Shown here: one piece after another, positions 21,433-34,800 of the stretch | How positions within the stretch are numbered: position 1 is the stretch's first letter | How the letters are laid out: every line of letters starts with the position of its first letter | NCBI RefSeq assembly: GCF_002127325.2 | Contig: NC_035436.2 | Span: 84,317,716 to 84,381,715 of the forward strand | Source of the DNA: Helianthus annuus | Lineage: Eukaryota; Streptophyta; Magnoliopsida; Asterales; Asteraceae | DNA length: 64,000 nt | Reading direction: 5' to 3' | Program-made: the position numbers and the translations under genes | Notes under the pieces: model-generated | The model's database searches: none | Seen by the model: only the letters and a program-made list of their open reading frames with translations | What the model was told of the DNA's origin: nothing

Positions 21433-23484
21433 CTACAACATATACAAAGGGTATTTATACCAGTCTGACCATCTAATAGATTTACAAGAGAATCTATTTC
21501 TAACCCATGCAAAACTTCTCGCTTTTAACTCCCATATGATATCTTTCGGGTCACAATTTTTCTGGTTGAAAACCACTTCATTTCTCTCTTTCCAAATGCA
21601 CCAAGACGTTATTAGAGCCAACCCATAAACGATTTTCTCCTCCTTCTTACTACACTTGATGAATTTATGTATCTCTAAAATGTCTTTAAATTCAAAAAGG
21701 TATAGAGGCGGGATGTTGCACCACTTACTGAACGCCGACCACACCCTTAAGGCTACTGAGCACGCGGTGAACAAATGCTCAACCGATTCCTCGGTCTCAT
21801 CGCATAAGGGACACATAGAAGAAGATAATACCACATTCCTTTTTCTTAAATTTACTCTAGAAGGAAGTCTATCCAGATTGCCTCTCCAATTCATAATATT
21901 GCATTTAATAAGAACCCATTTACACCAAGAAAAATCTGGAGGATGACAGTTACCTCTATCCTTCAACAACGCCGATTTGACATCCTTCACTGAGAAACCC
22001 TTCTGACTATCCCCACTCCAAATCCAGGCATCCTTGCCGACAGAAAGCCTCACCATACTAAGCACCTCGCAACATTCCTTCCATTCCTTAAGCTCCTGAT
22101 CCGAAACAGGCTGTCTAGACCACTGCCATTTGAACACTCCATTTCCTCTAGTGATATCCAGTCTCTCAGCCACCCTGCACAATTTAAACAACTCCAAACC
22201 AAATAATTTGGGCCACCTTTCCCAAAAGAGAAGATCACCCACCCAAATATCTATCCAAAACCGAATATCAACCCCATTCCCGACTTTACCTTTTATTATA
22301 TAATTTAAACCTCTCCCATTAATTTTCACTTTGGAAATCAGATTCACAATATTTTTCCAGCACCCCGAAATATTATTGTTGAAAGGAAGAAAGCTCATTT
22401 GGTTCTTCTTACAATGACACGCTTCAACCAATTTACACCATAGATTTTGACTTTCAGCTCTATATCTCCACCCCCATCTAACAAGAAGGGCTTCATTGAC
22501 CTCTTTTAACCTGCTAATACCCAAAACAGAATTTATCAAAGTTAGCCTCCCCCCCCCCATAGATAAAGTTTTAGCTTTCCACGTCGACAATCTGTTATCG
22601 AAAATCTCAAAAATGTGAGTCCAGTTGTTAATTCTGTTCATATTCGCCCCCACCTTAATTCCCAAGTAAGTAAAAGGACCAGTATCCGGTTTGCACCCAA
22701 TCACTTTAGCCATATCAGACACAGACCCATTATCCACACCCAACCCGTATAAAATTGATTTTTGCAAATTAATTTTTAAGCCCGAGCATAAATAAAAAAT
22801 TCTCAAACATCTAGCCACATTCTTAACATTAACCCTATCCCACTCCCCCAGCACGAGTGCATCATCAGCGTAAAAGAGGTGAGAGATTACCGGACCGTTG
22901 TTGGGAGTTTGAATACCTTTGAAAAGACCTTCCATCCTGGCTTTATACAAAATGTTAGACAGTGCTTCCATGACTAGTAGGAACAGAAACGGGGAAAGCG
23001 GGTCGCCCTGTCTGACCCCTTTGGAGCAATTGAATTCAAAAGTGGGGGACCCGTTTACAAGAACCGAGGATCTCGCAGACGCAAGTATCCCTTTAATCCA
23101 CTTGCACCATAAATCAGGAAAACCCATTTGCCCCATGATGTCCAACAGAAAACCCCAGCAAACATTGTCGTACGCCTTTTCGAAATCAATTTTAAGCAAA
23201 AAGGCCTTTTTATTATATTTTTGAATCCACGCCATAACCTCATTAAGAATTAACGGACTGTCGAGAATGTATCTCCCTTTAAGAAAAGCCGACTGATTAT
23301 CCGAGATGATAGACCCAATAACCATTTTGAGACGATTGGCCAAAATCTTGGAAATAGATTTGCTAATAACCCCAATCAGATTAATGGGCCTATACTCTCT
23401 CAGCCCCACCGGATCCTTGTTTTTAGGAATGAGGGTTATGAAGGAAGAACTGCATCCCGTAGCTATCGTACCTTTGCTATAAAA
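21433..23484 (-). pseudogene. LINE ORF2, reverse transcriptase and zinc-binding part
   Basis: RT blocks can be followed: LITLIPK, REYRPINL, KTIFEKAYD-type block (KIDFEKAYDNV), GVRQGDPLSPFLFLL and the catalytic FYADD (about 22865-22880). Then a C-terminal zinc-binding region (CPLCDETEESVEHLFTAC, about 21755-21810). Between LTLINSVLG and ISRLKEVNEALLVRWGWRY, at about 22530, some 50-60 residues usual in this family are missing without loss of frame; an LG...G repeat at the join suggests an internal deletion. Stop at 21433-21435. The 5' side runs into gypsy-2; the frame stays open across both insertions and joins the endonuclease part. ORF2 nicks target DNA and copies the RNA. Confidence 0.88.
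23480..23484 (+). repeat. gypsy-2 target-site duplication, left copy
   Basis: TAAAA, repeated at 35438-35442 after the right LTR. Five bases is the expected length for Ty3/gypsy. Confidence 0.9.
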
Positions 23485-26400
23485 TGTCACACCCTGTCTT
23501 TTGCGGAAGCGTATGATGTGTGACTAGCTTGTTATCATTGCATTCGATCATAATAAACAACTACATGATTTAAAACGATGTTCATCCATTCGGAAAATTT
23601 TGAGGATCACAAACACTTGTCATTTAAGTTTTAAAACACAACCTTCATCTAGGTTACAATTCAACAAAAGTGGATGACATCTAAACTTGTAGTCTACTTC
23701 TAGTTACAACACTTGCGCCCAAGATCCATCCTGTCACCTGAAATACATGTAATTTTGGAAAACATCAACATAAAGTTGAGCGAGTTCATGCGTTTTGCAT
23801 ACCGAGTATGAAAACATGGTATGTATCTTGTATAAATAAAGTATTCTTGCAAAAATCAAGTTTTCTTGTGTACACCACGTACTAATTGAATGTTTGTACA
23901 AAGACATTTCGGCATGTGAGGACATATGGAGCATTAGTGTTGGCTCCTTTAAGGCATGTGAGGACTTATGGAGCATTAGTGTTGGCTCCTTTAAGGCATG
24001 TGAGGACTTATGGAGCATTAGTGTTGGCTCCTTTAACTATGTCGATTACCCTCGACTGTGTCGATTAACCTCGACTGTGTCAATTTCCCTTGACTGTGTC
24101 GATTACCCTCGACTGTGTCGATTTACCTCGACTGTGTCGATTTACCTCGACTGGGACACCGAAGCACTCAAGAGGTCACATAAGGACCATGAGTGGGGCT
24201 CGGCCGTACCCGTTAGATCTAACCCTCGTCCCTAATTACTGAATGTTTTTAATGGCTTGGTACTAGTTTTCACCAAGACTTTATGGCATTTTTAGTATTA
24301 AGTCTATGCTCACATGATCTAGTAATTTCTAGGCATTTCTTAAAGCACATCATACTTGGTTCTCGTTCTCACCAAGTGTGCTTCTCGTATTTTTGTATTC
24401 TCGATTCGTATTGCACTCGGTACTCGTTCTCACCAAGAGTGCTTCTTGTATTTTTACTACTTGTAAAAAAATTATAATATTTGTAACATGTATTTCACCC
24501 CCGAGAGTTATAAAACCAAAAACAGTTAAAGAAAAGGGGGAGCATGAACTCACAACTTTGCGTTCCTGCGTCGTAAACTTCACCGGAGTTGCTTATCTAG
24601 CGTCGTGACCTAAACGCGTTTTATTAACGTTAGTCACTAGACTTGTATCGCACAAGTGCAAGTCACTATCTTTTGTATTTGTGTTCTTGTGTTAAAAATA
24701 TTTATATTTTTAACTATTTGTCTTATATCATTTTCTCAAAAATAAATATACGTATCTTGTATTTTGCACCCGAATTATGTATTTTGTCCAAGTAATATAT
24801 TTTCATAAATATATCCTCTTGTATGTGTCTAAGCATGTTGTATGTGTATTTTCATGTTTATACTCCTCATGAGTATTTAGTGTATCTTTACGTCTCAATA
24901 CGCTAGCACGTATAACACATACTATATACACTTAGCATAAAAGTTGGTGATAAAATAATATATATTTTTCTCTCAAAAATATACATATTTATATCCACTT
25001 TTATTTTGAAGAAATCCTCATTTCTTATCACCAAAAATTAGGAAAACCTTGGTAATACCTTTAAATACATTTTTAGGGAATAAGTTCTTCAAAAACTTAT
25101 ATTTTTCTAAGTGTCAAAATTTATAAAAATTTTGACAGAGTTTCCCCTAAAAATGGAGGTTTCCCATGTTTTCAAAACATGTGTTTATTTTCTTTTAAAT
25201 CGTCAACAATCATGAACAACAATTATCAACAATAATCATCAACAACAATTATCAACAATAATCATCAACAACAATTATCAACAATAATCATCAACAACAA
25301 TCACTAATTTTCCCCATTTCATGAACTTGCATATTTACAAAAATGTGTAGTAATTTACTAGCACATTTAGTAAGTCTTGTTATCTTTAAAAATAAGTTTA
25401 ATTTCTTAAAAAAAAACTTTATTTTTAAAGAATATGAAGTTCCACAACTTCTAGTCGGTTTTTACGAAAATTATTTCTTTGTTAAAACTTTTGTTACACT
25501 AGTGTTCGCACACTTGTTTGATCACAAAAAATCACTTTTGTTTGTGTAAGATCCGGATTAGAACATGTGATTTCTTTTGACGCTTGGTCTTTTGAAAATA
25601 CCACTTGTGGACACATAGATCGGCTAGTTTTAGACACTATTTCATAAGTAAAAATACTTTTACACAAGTTCATGTTTCTTGTGTGGTAGAGTTTCACCTT
25701 TTAACCCTTGCACCATTTCAAACAAGCTTATGTCAAGATCCATGATCTTAACCAAACAGGGTTAAATGATGATCCGAGCTACCACAACGTAGATCGGGCC
25801 TAAATAATCACAAATTTCAATTACTACAACATTTACACAACTAGTGAGCTTTTAACCATCATTTTTCATGTTTTTAGTAGACTTTAATGCACCATTTTGT
25901 AAGATTTCGAGTTTTAATCATTACACATCACATTAACCACTTCAAAATAGCTCAAGAATGTGTTTTAAGCAACATACCACTAGCTCGAGGCTAGGGAAGT
26001 ATCTAGACGCGAATGTGGTGGATAAAAGCTAGAGAAAGAGGTCCTTCGAGCTCCGAGTGCACCAAGCCTTCTTATGCGTGACACTTGACACTTGTATGAT
26101 GTTGGAATGTGAAGAACAAAATCGAAAAATATGATGGATGATCAAGGGGTGTTCGGCCGAAAGTTTTTGAGGGAGAGGAGAGAGTAGTTTTGTGGTGTTG
26201 GGTGGTGAATTGTCTAGTGTGCCATCTCAAGGTATTTATAGACATTCCATATGGCATATTCCTAGCATATTCCTGGCATATTCCTGGAATATTCCTAGCA
26301 TATTCCTAGCATATTCTTTGGAATATTCCTAGCATATTCCTAGCATATTCCTGGAATATTCTTAGCATATTCCTAGCATATTCTTGGAATATTCCTAGCA

Positions 26401-27063
26401 TATTCCTAGCATATTCCTGGAATATTCTTAGCATATTCCTAGCATATTCCTGGAATATTCCTAGGTTTTCTGCGTTGTCTGCGTTTTGCAGTGTAAGCAC
26501 TGTGTCGCGTAGGAACACACGGTACGTGCTTAAACTTGAAAATAACGTTTTTAAGCGTTTTAATTTATTTTTCAACACGAACCTGATTAAAATAAAATTT
26601 TAATCATAACAGAATATTTGTGGGATTAAATATTATCCGGGCGGCCATCAACGTTCGTTTCGCAGTTTTGTCGCAATTAGTTATGCTCTTAAAATGTGTT
26701 TCGGGTGCTTTTTAGTGCTTATTTTTGCTTTCATATAGCATATATATTAAACCCTTGTATGTACTCTTGGGTTTTAATGTATTCTTGTTATTGGACCTAC
26801 ACCTAGGCTCCAATTTTATTGTCTGACTGCTTTCTGCAGTTCCGTTGACACAGTGTGTCTTACCGGTGAGTTTACTAATATTTTTGACGCTACGCTCTCG
26901 TTTTTGCATAAAGCAATATTTTGTAGTATAAAACGTACATGAATTCACTTGTATGGAATTCAGAAACTTATTTCTCTTGTAAACTAGATCATGTATGTTC
27001 ATTAAGGCACAGATCACTGTTCATTTAGTGTACGGAATGTACGGAAAAGTGACGGTTGTCACA
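23485..27063 (-). repeat. gypsy-2 3' LTR (3,579 bp)
   Basis: On the minus strand begins TGTGACAACCG and ends GGGTGTGACA. Contains four internal repeat blocks: a 42-bp unit three times (23911-24036), a 19-bp TGTCGATTACCCTCGAC-type unit six times (24040-24152), an AATTATCAACAATAATCATC-type block (25205-25310) and a GGAATATTCC/AGCATATTC block (26265-26462). A TATA box for minus-strand transcription (TATAAATA, complement of 26233-26240) lies just downstream of the last block. Small ORFs here are repeat translations. Confidence 0.95.
26265..26462 (-). repeat. U3 repeat block of GGAATATTCC/GCATATTCC words
   Basis: About 17 copies of AGCATATTCC(T/A) and GGAATATTC words at 11-12-bp spacing, ending 25 bp before the TATA box on the minus strand. 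GGAATATTCC is its own reverse complement. Identical block in the other LTR at 34638-34835. Confidence 0.85.
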
Positions 27064-27077
27064 GTCTCCCCCCGTTA
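27064..27077 (-). other. gypsy-2 polypurine tract
   Basis: Minus strand AACGGGGGGAGAC, directly before the 3' LTR start TGTGACAACC. A palindrome GAATTTCGTCCCGAAATTC follows on the plus strand at 27081-27099. Confidence 0.85.
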
Positions 27078-29270
27078 AAAGAATTTCGTCCCGAAATTCA
27101 AGCGATGCCATCGGTCGCAGGGGAGTTGTGAAACCAATATGGTCACTTATATTTGAAACACGTCTTTGTGTTCTTATGTCATGTATTTTATCATGCTCAA
27201 GTAAATCAATCATGTCTTTTCTGCATTTTGTGGACTCTTGGTCCGAAACCTCAACAGGTTGTATAGTATATCATTGACGTGAATCTTATTTGTGGGAACT
27301 ATGACTGTTCCTTGCGTCAGACTCCTCTAAAGACTAGACACATGAATGTGTCGCGATCACTACTGATCTTTTTCTGGAAGCTTCATCTTGTGAACAATGG
27401 TTCTGATCCCTACACCGGGGATTCAATCTTTTCGTTTTCCAATTTACACTACGCCCTTTCTAGGCGCGGCTCTCAATTTAGTCGTGCTTCTTGTCTCAAA
27501 TTCTTACGATTTCTGCCTCTCATCGGCGTAATCTTTCTGTGTTCTGCGGGCTGTCTTGATATAATCGCATATATGAACGACCTTGCCTCTAGATTTTTCC
27601 TGGACCATCTCGGCCAGTTGATCCATTATTCCCGGTCTCCGTTCAACACAACGGGAATTGACTCATTACGTTCCATCTAAAGCTTTACACAAAGCGGTTT
27701 AGACGGCGGCGTGATAAATACTGTTGTAGGAAGACTCTACTAAGGGTAAGTGAGTGTTCCAACTTTTTATCAAAGTTTATCACACAAGCACGCATCTTGT
27801 TCATACAGTCTGCATCGTTCAACAGCTCAGTTCATATTCGAGTTCTTACGATCATCGGTGTGCTGCAATCCCTTGCGATCAGTAAAGATCGTGCAACGTT
27901 TTCTTTCAGGTAATAACGCCCAGTTTGCTACGCGCAATGACTGTACCTATCTCAAGGGTACTTCTCATGATTCCTTAATCAATGTGCCACGTATGTAATG
28001 TCGTGGTCTTGTTGCATCGGCGTACAATCGAGACTTTGTCGAGAGGCGTCACATAATTGCAACTCTAGCTCCTTAGCTCTTGGTTGCAGGGTTGGCATGA
28101 ATCTCGTTCTTATCCATCATGGATCTGAAAGTTCTCACTTCGCGAATTCGAAATCCGCTTTTCGTCATCATAGCGCTTAACTGTTCTTTCTCTAAGAGTT
28201 GCAAGGTAAATTGCAGTTGTTGCTCACGACCTTCCTTGGTCATTGGCCATATGAGAATGTAGTCAATAAGTATATGGCTTATCTAGGTATGGCTTACACG
28301 TTCGATTTCATGAGGTCCATGAATATTGTCGATGCATGTGTTAGGCCAAATGGTACGACAAGGAACTCGTAACTTCCAAAGCGAGTCCTAAAGGTCGTTT
28401 CAGGGACACTTCCTTCTGGTATACACAGTCATGGACATCCTGTCCTCAAGTTGATCCTTGGGTGGCAACTAGGATCTTATGATTTTGTCTGTTTATGTTG
28501 CCAGTCGTTGGCAAAGGATTCTGATTCTCAATTCTCAGGAATTTACGCAAAATGGAACTGCCAACTTTCTCCTCATATCCCTAACTAAAGGCGTCATGTC
28601 CTTAACTTCCTCTATCTGGTAGCTCTTGCAGTTACGTCCGGAGCTCATGCTTTACGGACGAAGTTAGTCGGTAAGACATTATTCGACACTGGTGCTGCTC
28701 TTGGCACGTGGTTTATCCTAAACTTCTCTTGACGCTGCGAAGGGGCATTTCTGGCAAGTCTTTTGAAAAGGCTACTAGAACTTCTTCCATCGCGGGGATG
28801 TTCCCAGGTTCTGCAGTCTACTCAGAGGCATTTCTATGCCTCTTCGACCAATGAAGGATGTCGTAGATCTGCCGCCTTATGGGGTCTAGCATCCTTGCGC
28901 CTATTACAGTAAAGTTGGGTTTCATCATTCGCACGAGGGATGCGTCTGATTTTCTCGTATTGACGACTTCAGCTGCATACTTGGATTTCCGATCCATGCT
29001 GATTATTATGACCTCACGAGTCAATGGTAACAGAAGGTTACGGGCCTCTGAGTGCCTAATCACGATCCTTAATCGCTTCGACTGTTTAAGCTATCCTTCT
29101 ATATGCCCATTTCTAAAGAATACGGGACGTCTATCTTACTTGAGACTAGGCCAAGAAGTTTCTTAAGTTCTAAGCATGCAAGGTTAAGGTTGATGCCAGT
29201 ATTAGAAATAGATGCATAAGGGTGGTTAATAGGGAACGTACCCGTAACCGCATCTGGATCCTAGCGTGGT
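27078..29270 (-). pseudogene. gypsy-2 pol remnant, internally deleted
   Basis: Minus-strand scraps can be placed against gypsy-3 pol. A protease/RT linker (FSKDLPEM, about 28760) is followed by an RT piece ([20 protein letters not shown], about 28370-28320) and an integrase C-terminal piece (IKTARRTQKDYADERQKS, about 27560-27505, and RKGVV near 27470). Every piece holds stops, and the YVDD/FIDD box, RNase H and integrase core are not found in the 2.2 kb. It cannot make an enzyme. Confidence 0.75.
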
Positions 29271-30386
29271 TCACGAGTTTCGATCGTGAAAACCCTTCCT
29301 TGCTTGTTTCTTCTTTGGGCAATCTTTCCTAAAGTGCCCTGCTTCACCACATTTGTAGCAACCGGGTATTCTCTTATTTCTTCCATCTGGGTCCTTCGCC
29401 CAACAGGCGTCCCTGTTGTGCCCTTCTTTTCCACACTTTCCACACCTAGGCTTCAGACATCGGCCTTTATGGTGAAAAGTGCATTCTCTGCACCTCGGCT
29501 TAGTCCCCGAGTAAACATTACCACCTGCCCTATTAATGGCTCCATCAGTGCTCCTGCCATGTGGCGAATTCACTTTCTTTCTTTTGTTTGCTTTAGAGCT
29601 TCCATAGTCGAGTTGGGTGCTCATCTTTAGGTTTGAGGACTTCCTCTTCTGGTTGCTTGACGACTCCACATGAGTCTCTTTCTTGTTATCCTCAGATTCC
29701 GAAAATTTTCCCGCACGTAGAGCCTCTTCAGTAAGGGTGACACTCATATCGATAGCCTCTGCGATGGTTGAGGGTTTTGAGGTAGTAACCATGCCCCTAA
29801 TCTGGGGTGCAAGTCCCCAAATGAATCGTTCTATCCTCTTGAATTCCGGTTTGACTAGGTAGGGGACGACCCTAGACAAGTCGTGAAATCGCTGGACGTA
29901 TTCAGGAATCTTCGGTCCGTCCATTTTCAAATTCCAGAACTCCACCTCAAGCTTCTGGATTTCAGTCCTAGAACAGTATTTCTTTTCCATCATTTCCTTG
30001 AGCTCGTCCCAGCTCAGTGCATAAGCAGCATCTGCACCAAGGGTCTGAACCTGAAGGTTCCACCATGAGAGTGCGCCATCCAGAAATAACCCTGAGATAT
30101 AGGTAACGCTTTGTTGGGGTGAACAGTTACTCATTCTTAGAACTGAGTCCGTCTTTTCTGTCCAACGAACAAATGCAACGGCACCTCCTGTGCCATCAAA
30201 ATTCAAAGGCTTGCAGTCCAGGAACTGTTTATAGGTGCAGCCAGTTGGAGGGTTATTCTCAGTCGTGCCATTGATGTGCTTAGAGCGGAGGGCTTCATGT
30301 CGTGCAATTGCCTGCGAGATGCATTCTTGCAGCTCGGCTTCTGTTCTTGGTAGCGTACTGGTGTTTGTGTCTCGCCTGGGCGGCAT
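29271..30386 (-). CDS. gag: gypsy-2 gag, intact (371 aa)
   Basis: A clean ORF from ATG 30386. Residues 1-45: a Thr/Arg-rich start then ELQECISQAIARHEA. Residues about 60-190: the retrotransposon gag core (LNFDGTGGAVAFVRWTEK, LDGALSWWN, MEKKYCSR, LSRVVPYLV, RFIWGLAPQIRGMV). A Lys/Ser-rich linker then three Cys-rich units: CRECTFHHKGRC, CGKCGKEGHNRDAC and CYKCGEAGHFRKDC, the last two standard CCHC knuckles. The domain forms capsid-like particles and binds RNA. Intact in an element whose pol is dead, which fits selection or recent copying of a gag-only parasite. The frame ends at 29271; whether it once ran on into protease is not clear. Confidence 0.88.
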   Translation of the reverse strand: MPPRRDTNTSTLPRTEAELQECISQAIARHEALRSKHINGTTENNPPTGCTYKQFLDCKPLNFDGTGGAVAFVRWTEKTDSVLRMSNCSPQQSVTYISGLFLDGALSWWNLQVQTLGADAAYALSWDELKEMMEKKYCSRTEIQKLEVEFWNLKMDGPKIPEYVQRFHDLSRVVPYLVKPEFKRIERFIWGLAPQIRGMVTTSKPSTIAEAIDMSVTLTEEALRAGKFSESEDNKKETHVESSSNQKRKSSNLKMSTQLDYGSSKANKRKKVNSPHGRSTDGAINRAGGNVYSGTKPRCRECTFHHKGRCLKPRCGKCGKEGHNRDACWAKDPDGRNKRIPGCYKCGEAGHFRKDCPKKKQARKGFHDRNS

Positions 30387-31842
30387 TCCCTTCTGCCAAA
30401 ACGGTATGAAGTAGGTTAGGCAACATTCCAGGTGTCTATGAGGTACATAGCACCATAAGCCATTATGTAATCACCCAATTTCACATGTATACATAAATAC
30501 TCAATGTATGAGCGGGAAACAGTTACTGAGCCTTCACCTAGGCTTGCCAACTTGGCTTAAAACGAACTTGAGGTTACATTGCCTCGGGCATTTAGGTTTC
30601 AGTTATTTCCCGCTACATTGGTTTTCTTAGGTTTTTGGCTTTACTGGGGCGTACATTTTCCCTTAAAGGGGGTTGCTCGTGTATGGGTGATAGAGAGTGC
30701 AAAGTCGCTGAATCTCTTGAATGTTACTCATCTTCACTTGCTTAAATGTCATTTTCCTCAAACGTCTCGTACGCAGGTAGAAGTGTCAGTCACGAAGTAG
30801 GCTGAGACAGGCTTCCTACTTTCTTACGTGCTAAAGCACTGATCTATGTGATGTTCTACCAGATGAAGGTGAGGACACCTATACATTGAATTTGGTGTGG
30901 TTTTCATTAGCTCGACCCGTAGAGTCCACCAGGATTTCTGTGCACCACAAGTCGTTATTACGTGGGCCCCCGTAATAATAAATTGTCTTGCACAGTTACC
31001 CCAATTTTCTCTCGTCCAAGCAGATGATTGATCTAGGAGGGGACACTACTGTCCTTACACTCCTTGCCATGGAAAGGACCATTGCGGAGGTCCATGCGCT
31101 AACATTCGTTACTGTTATGCGCGTATAGGCACGATGATTAGATGGAATAGGAATGGAGAGAATTCCTAGTAGTTGGAGGGGCACCTTCGTGATGAATACT
31201 TCATCTTCCTTTTCTAGTCAAGTATGTTGTCAATTTTGCTTCACATAATCCGGAGGGATCTCGTCCCGTTGATTAAGAGTTCGTTCAAGGTCGCCGCCTC
31301 TGCCTCGTCATCACCACCGTAGTTTGGCATCTTCACGTTCGAGAGGGAAGAGCAGCCATCTCCTACGGAAGTAAGCTCAGAGTCTTGTCTGGTAATCACT
31401 CCCAGCCACGAGCTTTGCAAAGGACGCGAGGTCGATAGCTTCATCGTGCGAGTCACGTACCGTAATAGGAGTCGGAGTCGAAAGAATTTTATTCACGTCA
31501 ATAATCATTCCGTACACTTATTCGTATGCATGAATACAAATAACAAATATGCTACTTAGCATAATCAAGTAACTTAATGCATTATACCACGTATAACTCT
31601 CGTTTTGGGGGGGGTCATTCTGTCAAGTCTAACTTTTGTAGACTATGCCTTGGTTGGCACCTTACTCTATGGGTATTCCTCACTAATGTCCTTGCTTTGT
31701 CTTTTCTTTGAAAAGTGTCTGACTCGTGGATCTTGGCGCTTTCGTGAATGCAATGAAAACCATTTTGTAAAATGTTTTTGTGAAAGCACTTTAGTGATTG
31801 TAGTCTAGACTCGAGAAGGAATCCTAGTTCACTACAATCGAA
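30387..31842 (-). other. gypsy-2 untranslated leader
   Basis: Between PBS and gag, 1.45 kb with no convincing ORF; short frames only. No repeats seen. Confidence 0.6.
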
Positions 31843-31854
31843 GCTCTGATACCA
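31843..31854 (-). other. gypsy-2 primer binding site
   Basis: The minus strand reads TGGTATCAGAGC, an exact 12-base match to the complement of plant initiator tRNA-Met, 3 bases after the 5' LTR. Confidence 0.95.
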
Positions 31855-31857
31855 AAC

Positions 31858-34800
31858 TGTCACACCCTGTCTTTTGCGGAAGCGTATGATGTGTGACTAG
31901 CTTGTTATCATTGCATTCGATCATAATAAACAACTACATGATTTAAAACGATGTTCATCCATTCGGAAAATTTTGAGGATCACAAACACTTGTCATTTAA
32001 GTTTTAAAACACAACCTTCATCTAGGTTACAATTCAACAAAAGTGGATGACATCTAAACTTGTAGTCTACTTCTAGTTACAACACTTGCGCCCAAGATCC
32101 ATCCTGTCACCTGAAATACATGTAATTTTGGAAAACATCAACATAAAGTTGAGCGAGTTCATGCGTTTTGCATACCGAGTATGAAAACATGGTATGTATC
32201 TTGTATAAATAAAGTATTCTTGCAAAAATCAAGTTTTCTTGTGTACACCACGTACTAATTGAATGTTTGTACAAAGACATTTCGGCATGTGAGGACATAT
32301 GGAGCATTAGTGTTGGCTCCTTTAAGGCATGTGAGGACTTATGGAGCATTAGTGTTGGCTCCTTTAAGGCATGTGAGGACTTATGGAGCATTAGTGTTGG
32401 CTCCTTTAACTATGTCGATTACCCTCGACTGTGTCGATTAACCTCGACTGTGTCAATTTCCCTTGACTGTGTCGATTACCCTCGACTGTGTCGATTTACC
32501 TCGACTGTGTCGATTTACCTCGACTGGGACACCGAAGCACTCAAGAGGTCACATAAGGACCATGAGTGGGGCTCGGCCGTACCCGTTAGATCTAACCCTC
32601 GTCCCTAATTACTGAATGTTTTTAATGGCTTGGTACTAGTTTTCACCAAGACTTTATGGCATTTTTAGTATTAAGTCTATGCTCACATGATCTAGTAATT
32701 TCTAGGCATTTCTTAAAGCACATCATACTTGGTTCTCGTTCTCACCAAGTGTGCTTCTCGTATTTTTGTATTCTCGATTCGTATTGCACTCGGTACTCGT
32801 TCTCACCAAGAGTGCTTCTTGTATTTTTACTACTTGTAAAAAAATTATAATATTTGTAACATGTATTTCACCCCCGAGAGTTATAAAACCAAAAACAGTT
32901 AAAGAAAAGGGGGAGCATGAACTCACAACTTTGCGTTCCTGCGTCGTAAACTTCACCGGAGTTGCTTATCTAGCGTCGTGACCTAAACGCGTTTTATTAA
33001 CGTTAGTCACTAGACTTGTATCGCACAAGTGCAAGTCACTATCTTTTGTAATTGTGTTCTTGTGTTAAAAATATTTATATTTTTAACTATTTGTCTTATA
33101 TCATTTTCTCAAAAATAAATATACGTATCTTGTATTTTGCACCCGAATTATGTATTTTGTCCAAGTAATATATTTTCATAAATATATCCTCTTGTATGTG
33201 TCTAAGCATGTTGTATGTGTATTTTCATGTTTATACTCCTCATGAGTATTTAGTGTATCTTTACGTCTCAATACGCTAGCACGTATAACACATACTATAT
33301 ACACTTAGCATAAAAGTTGGTGATAAAATAATATATATTTTTCTCTCAAAAATATACATATTTATATCCACTTTTATTTTGAAGAAATCCTCATTTCTTA
33401 TCACCAAAAATTAGGAAAACCTTGGTAATACCTTTAAATACATTTTTAGGGAATAAGTTCTTCAAAAACTTATATTTTTCTAAGTGTCAAAATTTATAAA
33501 AATTTTGACAGAGTTTCCCCTAAAAATGGAGGTTTCCCATGTTTTCAAAACATGTGTTTATTTTCTTTTAAATCGTCAACAATCATGAACAACAATTATC
33601 AACAATAATCATCAACAACAATTATCAACAATAATCATCAACAACAATTATCAACAATAATCATCAACAACAATCACTAATTTTCCCCATTTCATGAACT
33701 TGCATATTTACAAAAATGTGTAGTAATTTACTAGCACATTTAGTAAGTCTTGTTATCTTTAAAAATAAGTTTAATTTCTTAAAAAAAAACTTTATTTTTA
33801 AAGAATATGAAGTTCCACAACTTCTAGTCGGTTTTTACGAAAATTATTTCTTTGTTAAAACTTTTGTTACACTAGTGTTCGCACACTTGTTTGATCACAA
33901 AAAATCACTTTTGTTTGTGTAAGATCCGGATTAGAACATGTGATTTCTTTTGACGCTTGGTCTTTTGAAAATACCACTTGTGGACACATAGATCGGCTAG
34001 TTTTAGACACTATTTCATAAGTAAAAATACTTTTACACAAGTTCATGTTTCTTGTGTGGTAGAGTTTCACCTTTTAACCCTTGCACCATTTCAAACAAGC
34101 TTATGTCAAGATCCATGATCTTAACCAAACAGGGTTAAATGATGATCCGAGCTACCACAACGTAGATCGGGCCTAAATAATCACAAATTTCAATTACTAC
34201 AACATTTACACAACTAGTGAGCTTTTAACCATCATTTTTCATGTTTTTAGTAGACTTTAATGCACCATTTTGTAAGATTTCGAGTTTTAATCATTACACA
34301 TCACATTAACCACTTCAAAATAGCTCAAGAATGTGTTTTAAGCAACATACCACTAGCTCGAGGCTAGGGAAGTATCTAGACGCGAATGTGGTGGATAAAA
34401 GCTAGAGAAAGAGGTCCTTCGAGCTCCGAGTGCACCAAGCCTTCTTATGCGTGACACTTGACACTTGTATGATGTTGGAATGTGAAGAACAAAATCGAAA
34501 AATATGATGGATGATCAAGGGGTGTTCGGCCGAAAGTTTTTGAGGGAGAGGAGAGAGTAGTTTTGTGGTGTTGGGTGGTGAATTGTCTAGTGTGCCATCT
34601 CAAGGTATTTATAGACATTCCATATGGCATATTCCTAGCATATTCCTGGCATATTCCTGGAATATTCCTAGCATATTCCTAGCATATTCTTTGGAATATT
34701 CCTAGCATATTCCTAGCATATTCCTGGAATATTCTTAGCATATTCCTAGCATATTCTTGGAATATTCCTAGCATATTCCTAGCATATTCCTGGAATATTC

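Noticed and set aside
23734..24235. Small ORFs with repeated SSHALKEPTL or ACEDLWSISVGSF units, also in the other LTR
   Set aside because: Translations of the 42-bp LTR repeat on each strand; identical in both LTRs and inside noncoding LTR DNA.
31605..31863. Small ORFs next to the gypsy-2 PBS
   Set aside because: They overlap the PBS and LTR edge, lack domains and lie in the leader.
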